A stretch of 64,000 nt of DNA from Zizania palustris (lineage: Eukaryota > Streptophyta > Magnoliopsida > Poales > Poaceae): NCBI GenBank assembly GCA_019279435.1, contig JAAALK010000549.1, positions 1 to 64,000 on the forward strand, read 5' to 3'. This document shows positions 57,041 to 64,000 of this stretch, in pieces; positions within the stretch are counted from its first letter, which is position 1, and the number at the start of each line of letters is the position of its first letter. The position numbers were made by a program, and so were the translations under genes. A model generated the notes under the pieces. It did not search any database. It was not told the DNA's origin and saw nothing but the letters and a program-made list of their open reading frames with translations.

Positions 57041-57417
57041 CTATTTATTGTCTTCATCACCACCAGTTGACATATCGAAAAGTGAGAGCATGATCAAGGG
57101 GCCAAGAACTGGTGGCAAAGGAGGTGGCCTGCTAAAAGCAACAAGTGGCTCGATGTTTTCATCCTTTGTGAGGACTGAATCACTGGAATTGTTCTCCTTC
57201 CCATTCTTGTGAGTAGTAGTGACCGTCATCAACCCTGTTTGACAGTATTACACAGCAGAAAACAACAGAATGCGAAGTAAGTAAGACACAGACACTGAAC
57301 TTCATCAGTAAATCTCAAAGCAAACTGGAAGGGACGTGGTATCATACTCGGCAGTCCATTAACAGGTTTGATCTGCCTGGTTGCATTCTCCACCAGAAAC
57401 CTTGCAGCTCCCCTCAT
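57041..57417 (-). CDS. Small conserved plant protein, 87 residues, unknown function
   Basis: Two coding exons, 57348-57417 and 57041-57234, joined by a 113-base intron with donor GTATGA and acceptor AAACAG; phases fit exactly. The start MRGAARFLVENATRQIKPVNG is basic and could be an organelle presequence (inference). The second exon carries TVTTTHKNGKEN, an acidic-serine linker, and a proline-rich hydrophobic segment EPLVAFSRPPPLPPVLGPL followed by IMLSLF, which may be a membrane segment. I recall similar short plant proteins with the AFS.PPPLPPVLGP word but no assigned function. A leader intron (57427-58233) and a 5' UTR exon ending at 58234 complete the gene. Confidence 0.7.
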
Positions 57418-58233
57418 ATAGATGCACTACGGTAAGAAGCAGGGGAGAAGGATGTGTTTGCCTTCTCTGATTCTGAACATGCAAACAGTGTTCTAAAGTT
57501 ACAACAGATGTATCGGATCAACCTGATACAGAATGCTATTCTGTAATGACACGAAGCAAACGAGGTTGCTGAAACTTTGATCAGAAGAGAGTGAAGGGGC
57601 AGTTTGACTGTTTCGTGCCACTTAAGTTATGCCAAACTTTTTATGATTATGATCCATGTTCACTTGGAAGAAACGAACCTGTTAAATTGCACAGCCTACT
57701 AAAAGTGTTTTCAGATCGTCCTTCTGTGAATGGCACCTAAAATTTCTCTTGGTTTGCACAAAAATTCACCGGAATGATGATTGCGTCGGCGTAAAGCCTA
57801 AAAGTTTACTGATGGCTTATATATCACGCAAAAAACATATCTTTTTGCAAAAAAGAAGAAGCGTGAAAACATTATGTATCCTGGAACGAACAAAATATCT
57901 TTTAACAAACAGCCTTATTGGTTCCTTACAAATTTCCACATCCACCTCGTTGCATCCATGCTTGGCACATAAATAATCAGGCAAAGGAACAAGGGAGAAC
58001 GGAGGTAACGAATCCCGGCTCAAAAACGTACGGGCTCCTTTTGAATACGTAATTTTACAGGATTTTTAAAGAATTAACTAAATCCTCCTAATTTCTTTGA
58101 AAATACAAATGAGCCCACGTCTACTACGACGGACATGAGAAATTCTGCACTACTAACACAGGCGAAGCGGAGTAGGACTAAGGCTCCTCCATCAACAGCT
58201 ACTCAGATCGCCGGAGATATTAAAAAAACATAC

Positions 58234-58435
58234 CTTGAATCCGTGATTAAGCTGCACCGGATGGCTAAATTCCAAGCGTCAGGACTCAGGATGATCGTGT
58301 TCCCACGAGGAATGGGGAAACAGCGAGCTGACTGGTTCGTTGGGTTGTAGAAGACGGGCGAAACCTCCAGAAATTTCCGGGAGAAGATAGAATCGTCGTC
58401 TTCCCCGGCAGCGTATGGGCTAAAATTTGTCTCTT
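58234..58435 (-). other. 5' UTR exon of the small gene, approximate start
   Basis: Ends at a good donor, CAAG|GTATGT. The acceptor CTTACCGTAG lies before 57426, eight bases upstream of the ATG. A TATA-like ATAAATA (minus strand) near 58455 suggests transcription starts near 58430. Confidence 0.5.
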
Positions 58436-58452
58436 TGGAGACGGAAGGCGGC

Positions 58453-58467
58453 CACATATTTATCGAG
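58453..58467 (-). promoter_or_regulatory. TATA-like box of the small gene
   Basis: CTCGATAAATATGTG on the minus strand, about 25-30 bases before the inferred start. Confidence 0.45.
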
Positions 58468-58469
58468 TC

Positions 58470-61218
58470 GAATCATATTTGCTCTCCTGAGTCCTGATGG
58501 GCCTATAGTCAGGCCCAGGTGACGGTTTTGTGTGTAATTTTGTTATAAATAATATTTTTACGAATTTTCAATGATCTCAAAGATTTTAAAAGATATATAT
58601 ACTTTTATCGACAATTGACATCTATCGAAATGTTGACAAATGTTATTTTTATAATTTTTTAGATGAGCTGAAGAAACCAGATGCTCATGTTTCTAGCCGG
58701 AACAATGAGGTAGCTTTTGCTTCCGTCCCGGGGATCTTCCCCTGTTTTCAGAAGCAGCAGCAGCAGCTTCGCTTCAGTCCAAATCTTCAACAGGCTTGCG
58801 TCTCAGAATTTTGATTCCTAAACGAGCGGCTTTTCACGGGACGAATATACGACGAGGACCATTTCAGTCAAAGCACAACAAATCCCTTTACGTGAAAGTG
58901 AAACGCAGATAGCAGCAGTATAAAATGAGCTGCATGATAATTCCTCTATGGCTGTTTAGCGCAGCAACGGCCAATTTATGGGATCTTGGAGATGGGCTGT
59001 TATTGAGTTTCGTGAGGTATAGGGCGGGATTATAAATAGGGACCCTAATTACGAGTGCTATTCGTATTCATGTGGTGTTGCGCGTGACTTGGTCTGGTTC
59101 TCCTCATACCCTGATTACCGTGACCTGCGATGGCCTGCCTGGTTGCCTCATGGCACGGTCCACGGCCTGTGGTACCTGCGCGCTCCTGTGTGTGTGGTGG
59201 CCGGGTGGGGCCCCTGGGAAAGTGGGGGCCCAGATCGAGCGCACTGCTTGACCCTCCTAGGCACAGCCTTGGCCTCTCTCATATTTGTCATCTGTAATAC
59301 TTCGCTCTGCACAGTGATAGATCTAGGATTTTTATGATGAGAATACGAAAAAAACATAAAAAGTAGCACGACATTAAAAATAAACTCCATCAATAATAAA
59401 TTAAAGACAACGACATATTCAATGAGTATGTCATGTCAAAATCTCCATATACAATTTGATAAAAATATTTTTCTAACTAAGTAAACAATTATTAAAATTA
59501 CAACATAATTCAGTATATATACACTAAATAATATACTAAACAATATGATAAGTTTTAAATCAAAAGATTAAGTTAAAACTTATTTGAATATAAATAATTT
59601 AAACATCAACTAACCAAATTATGTTTTCATCGTTATATATAATCACAAACAACAAAGCGTTTAATTTGATCTTGTCACTAATAAGCACAACATAGCACAC
59701 GTGTAAACAATTATGATATATACTTACAAACAATAAAATGTTTAATTAATGTAGTCATTAAATAGCATGTATGTAAATAATAAGTTGTATTTCTCAGGCT
59801 AGAAAGTGAACAGAAAAAGTTGAATTATGTAGCAATCTTTTGCTATTGCCTATCATTTCAAACAAAAGACATCTTGAACCAAGAAAAAAATGTTGAACAA
59901 ACTCACGCCATGGCCACGGGGATTGAACTCAAAATCATTCTTTATCCACTAATCCATATTTTTTTGTGTAACCATGATACTAATATCCACTTCTTAATTG
60001 ATTTGCAAAATTTATACATAATTTTTTGGCAAAAAAATTTGGGGGTACAAGTGTACCCCCTTTCACCATGCTAGGTCCGCCCTTGGCTCAGCCCATGTTC
60101 ATACCTATGTAATATGTTGATATGCTGATACTTCACTGATACCTGTATCGGCGACGTATCGAATATAAAAATTAAAAACAATCAAAATAATTTCCGATAC
60201 TTTTTCGATATATTTACGATATTCCGATACTTCAGCAACCCATTAAAAGTATGGCCCAATAACAGAAACCTTATTCCCCTCTCACCAGCAGAGTCCCTAG
60301 CCACACAACTCATTTCTCTCCTCTCCTCAGCTGCACAGCTCCTCCAAGTGTCTCCTGTTGTTGTCGGCTCACCGTCGCCTGCTACTGCAGAGTCATCGTT
60401 GCAACGCCGCCCTGGCCTGCCTCCAGGTTGTAGCATCGGCCCGTCTCACCCGGCAACGTACTGCCATCGCCACCACCGTAGCCGCTGACACCGAACCACT
60501 CTTCCATCTGATCTGTTGAGTAAAGATTATTCTTCATCTCCGTTTTTATTCTAGATTGCATGAGACTTGAAATGAATTACATGTCTTAACTTATATATTT
60601 TATTATACATATATATATACTTGCCGTATACCATCATATTTATGTTTTTGGCCGTATCATTATATTTATGTTTTTTGAAAATTTCGTATTGCATATCCGT
60701 GCAACTTAGCTTCTCATGGAGACGGACTTGAGAACAATGCAGCACCTGGCGAGCTGTAAAGAGTCATTCGCACAAACGAGACATATGCAGTTATGCACTT
60801 CTGAACGAGCGCCCAGCAGGACAAAGCTACGGATTTTCAGCAATGTTGCCAACCACCGGTTTTAATTTAATTGAAGTGGTTCACAATCTTCTCTACACGT
60901 GTTATACACAGTAATGCAGCTTTCTAGCCACAAAAGAACGATACATGGTAGGGGACTAATGGGCGATGTCGATCTTCACCATAACGGTACGGTGAAACGC
61001 AGAGAAAAATCAAAGCACAACATCCTCATGAACACAACAGTGTGCTCCGCCATACAATGTTGAATGTTCAGCAAAACTGCCACATCGCCAAGTCGCTCTT
61101 CTCTTCTTTTCGCCGGAGAGTTCCCTTGTCCGGTACTGACAATGGAATTGACGCGAAGAGACCGAAAACAAAAAAACTTGCCGGGCAATTCCGCTAGCTG
61201 CAACTGCCGCCATCTAAA
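58470..61218. other. Intergenic between the small gene and the hydroxylase
   Basis: 58900-59340 has a TATA-like ttataaataggg at 59030 and a short plus frame, perhaps a relict LTR. 59340-60090 is very AT-rich and ends with a ggggtac/gtacccc hairpin at about 60041-60060, then ctaggtccgccc; likely a decayed transposon. 60090-60500 has many tgatac/gatacttc words. No gene supported. Confidence 0.4.
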
Positions 61219-62697
61219 TCACAAGGTCCGGTTGATTCTCACGAGCTCCTTCTCCAGCTCGTCCAGGCCACCAACTTCCTCCAGCTCCTGCACTCACGAC
61301 CACACTCGGGTTGAGAAGGCGGTTGAGGAAAACAGGAGCGCTTGTCCTGTACTGGTCACTCACAGGCTTGCGAAGAGAAGACAAATGTGTAGGCATCACT
61401 CACTCACCTTGGGTCCCAGAAACAGCCCATACGGGACGCCCTCGAACTTGTCCGTGTGGTGTATCTGCTTGCCACGGAGCCAGCCACACAAAGAAAATCA
61501 GCAAAAGTTTCAGTCCAAGTGACCAAGTCAATAGTACTACTGAACTACTACGATGCAGTGTTACTGTCAGTGAGCAGCTGGTGGTCTCGTACCTTGTGGG
61601 CGGCGGCCACTAGCCGGAAGTAGGGCACATCGGCGATGGGGCCGACGGGGAAGCGGCGGTGGACCAGACCGTCGTGGACGAACATGTAGGCCATGCCGAA
61701 TAGCGTAATCCCGAGGCCCTGTAAGAAACGGACACGTGGCACGTCAAATCCGATTCGGATTGCTCTGGCAGAACGGGCCCGTCGACCAGGGACACAGGTT
61801 CACAGCTCCCTGGTGGCTTACCGCGCCGAAGCAGAGGCCGGGGACGAGGCCCCGGTGGAAGAAGCCGTAGGCGAGTAGGGAGATGGCCGGCACGGCGTTG
61901 ATGATGGCGAACACGTCGTTGAGCTCGAACGGCCCTTCGCGCGCCCGGTGGTGCGACTCGTGCATATGCCACAGAGAGGCGTGCCACAGCGAACGGTGCG
62001 CCCACCGCGCCCAGAACTCCATCCCAACCTGCACCCCGGCGGCCGGCGCGCACGTCAAAACTAGCTAGTGTTACAGTCACAAGGAGGGGGGTTTTGGGGG
62101 GAGGTGTCCGCCGCTTACCGCCGCGCCGACGGAGAGCGCAAACGTGCCGAACATCTCGGTCATCGGCACCTCGCCGCCCTGCACGGACGCACAGATTTCA
62201 ACCACGGTCAACACAGCATTTTCTCCCTTAAATTACGGCCGCGTCTTCTCTGCTTGCTATAATGAAGTAGAGGAAAAGAGGAGATGCACCTCTAGCTGCC
62301 AATGGAAGCGGTAGTAAACGGCGGCGATGCCCATGGACGTGACGCCGAGGCTGGACATGACGGCTGCTACCAGATACGTCCGCCTCTCGGACAGTTTCCG
62401 CGCTCTCCTCTCAGCGATGCGCCGCGCCGCCGCGGCCGCGGCCTCTTCCTCCAGCGAGGGCACAAGCACCGGCAACGTCGGCGGGGCCGGTGCCAGGGCC
62501 TGCTGGTTCTCGGCATCCGGCGGCACGAAGCACGTGACGGTCTCGGCCCCGCGCCGGCGCAGGGACCGAGTGAGCAGCGAGAAGGGAAAGGCGCGGCCCG
62601 CGAGCGGCGACCACGACTGCCGACGCGCGGCGGCCACGAGGAGCGGGTTCTTCACGGCGAAGCTTGTCATAGCGCCGCCGGAGAGACCGGTGGCCAT
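61219..62697 (-). CDS. BCH: Beta-carotene 3-hydroxylase, plastid, non-haem di-iron type
   Basis: Hydroxylates the beta rings of beta-carotene to give beta-cryptoxanthin and zeaxanthin in plastid membranes. Six exons: 62290-62697, 62119-62178, 61822-62028, 61593-61718, 61408-61464, 61219-61287, all GT-AG and all in phase 0, giving 308 residues, a normal length. The first ATG after the promoter is in good context (ggcATGg). Residues 1-60 are rich in A, S and R, a transit peptide. Residues 115-130 form a membrane segment. Histidine boxes HRSLWH, HESHH, HDGLVH and HKIHH supply the di-iron ligands; all are present. The sequence closely resembles maize crtRB-type enzymes. The C-terminus (ELVRINRTL) is less basic than I recall for those. 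No damage is seen. Confidence 0.95.
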
Positions 62698-62753
62698 GCC
62701 GACGGTGGAGTCACGGAGTGGGAGTGTGACAGAGTAAAAGAGTAGCAAGCATG

Positions 62754-62768
62754 CTTTAAAAATACGTC
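62754..62768 (-). promoter_or_regulatory. Possible TATA box of the hydroxylase gene
   Basis: GTATTTTTAAAGC on the minus strand, about 60 bases before the ATG; weak match. Confidence 0.3.
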
Positions 62769-62769
62769 G

Positions 62770-64000
62770 AGGACTCGAGCAATTGGGTGGCTTGCTTTGT
62801 AACGCGTGTTTTCCTGGACGAAGTTGGGAAATTCAACTGCGATTAAGTGATTTCTCGTTGGCTCACAAGCGTGCATGTCATCGAGAGGCCGTGTGACTGT
62901 GTGAGGTCTCGACTCTCGAACGGCTGCGATTGCAACTCTGCCTAGGCGGCTAGGCATGCCATTCATTTTGTCCTGGTCTAGTACAGCATTTTAAAGTTCA
63001 GTTTTAACGCATCGTTATAATATTACCGGAAAAAATATATACCAAAGATCTTAAACTTTACTCTTTGAGAACCTCAGTTTCGTCCACTCCGTTCGATGTG
63101 TTTAGGGACCTGCCTACGAGTAGTGACACACTGACACTTCTGATGCATAATTGCTGAGCTTGTCTCTGAGACAGTGAGACTGTGAGAGCAGCCCAACACC
63201 ACACGGTAGTACAGTACAAAGCGCAAGGATCGGGAGGACCCTGTAAGTTTTCTACCGTGTGCATTGTGTGGCCAAAGGCAGCAACACGCTCTCGCCTCCC
63301 GGCCTCCCCTGCGCTTCTGTCAATTATCTGGACAAAAACCCAGGGACACGCCCTCGTCGCCACGGGAACACAAGTCAGAAAAGTGCGCAGGAAATACCGA
63401 GGAAAAAAGCGGGAGAAAACGCAGAGCAGATGCGATTCGGTCGGTGCACGCAGGTCGCAGAAGGAACGAGTCGCCCCGAATCGCCCCGCCGTCGATGGCG
63501 ATCCTTCCATTCCCTCCGTCTCTACAGGTCGTCCACACGTCTCGCCTTCGCACGGCATGGGCGCTTACGTTACGTGTGGCCATCATTAATTACGGGTCAC
63601 AACTGGTATTGAGCTTGGGAAATTGACCACGGACAACAGATGTCAACGTCGTCGTGATTCGGCGATCGATCGAAACGAATTGGATGGGTGCTGCTGCAGT
63701 GCGTTCAAATAGCTACCATATGAGTTGTAGGAATATATAGTTTCTCCATAGGGACGATCATCTGAACGTGATTTATTCTCCCATATAACTTACTGCAGCA
63801 GAAATTTACAAACAAAGATATTAATTAAACATTCACGCAACAATAACATGCGGGATTAAAGATATGTTAACATGCACGCACAGCAGGAAAATAGCACGCA
63901 TACTGATATAGACGTAGAGTCATGAGGCACACAACTTAAGATATGCTAGCCCAGTACAAAACATAGACCAGATCTGGCGGCGCCGCCGCCCCATGGATGC
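62770..64000. other. Upstream region of the hydroxylase, nothing recognised
   Basis: Mixed composition. 63180-63600 is GC-rich with overlapping open frames on both strands but no recognised product. The last 30 bases (ggcggcgccgccgccccatgg) may begin a coding region of the next gene, too short to judge. Confidence 0.35.

Noticed and set aside
63058..63612. Several 100-166 codon frames upstream of the hydroxylase
   Set aside because: Overlapping on both strands, no recognisable motif, no splice or promoter context.
22941..64000. tRNA or rRNA genes
   Set aside because: No cloverleaf with A and B box words or rRNA segments was seen; tggtatcagagc-type words are primer sites of retrotransposons.

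Overview
This is a piece of a grass nuclear genome (Poaceae, probably panicoid; that placement is inference). Evidence is the GT-AG split genes with plant organelle-targeted products, the GC-rich first exon of a carotenoid hydroxylase, the dense nested LTR retrotransposons with initiator-tRNA-Met primer sites (TGGTATCAGAGC type), and hAT, Tourist and foldback elements. There is no bacterial or viral genome organisation here.

Layout. 1-9504 is a Ty1/copia element of SIRE/Maximus type on the minus strand, with 2.0-kb LTRs; its 3' LTR runs off the window. It sits in the 5' LTR of a Ty3/gypsy chromovirus on the plus strand (9505-22940, 3.2-kb LTRs). A 4-kb hAT transposon (10365-14353) was inserted just after that gypsy primer-binding site. 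22941-28343 is intergenic, with a 42-bp tandem repeat, two related foldback elements and a possible LTR remnant. 28344-55.9k is one minus-strand gene for an MSL1-type mechanosensitive channel. Its seven exons containing coding or 5' UTR sequence downstream of a 5' UTR leader were placed to the base, except the leader's outer end. One of its introns (29072-51667) is 22.6 kb long. That intron holds a solo LTR and a composite non-autonomous gypsy-derived element (LTR-internal-LTR-internal-LTR, 30239-51642, flanked by GGAAG). Inside the composite are a nested copy of its own family, a copia (C1, 31989-47691) carrying two further copias (C2, C3), and two small hAT elements. 57041-58.43k is a small two-coding-exon gene for an 87-residue conserved plant protein. 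61219-62697 is a complete six-exon beta-carotene hydroxylase gene. The rest is promoter and intergenic sequence.

How it fits together. Only three host genes are visible, all on the minus strand: an organellar MscS-like channel, a small protein of unknown function, and a plastid carotenoid hydroxylase. They share no pathway. The main story is genome structure: a gene whose roughly 0.75-kb intron was expanded about thirty-fold by at least seven successive insertions, whose order can be read from target-site duplications (TSDs). The same gene has a one-base frameshift in its largest exon. I found no convincing new functional system. The most unusual items are the expanded intron, the tandem non-autonomous LTR element with a retained gag-like start, and a hAT family with GC-rich palindromic ends of which one deleted copy still carries the start of a transposase.
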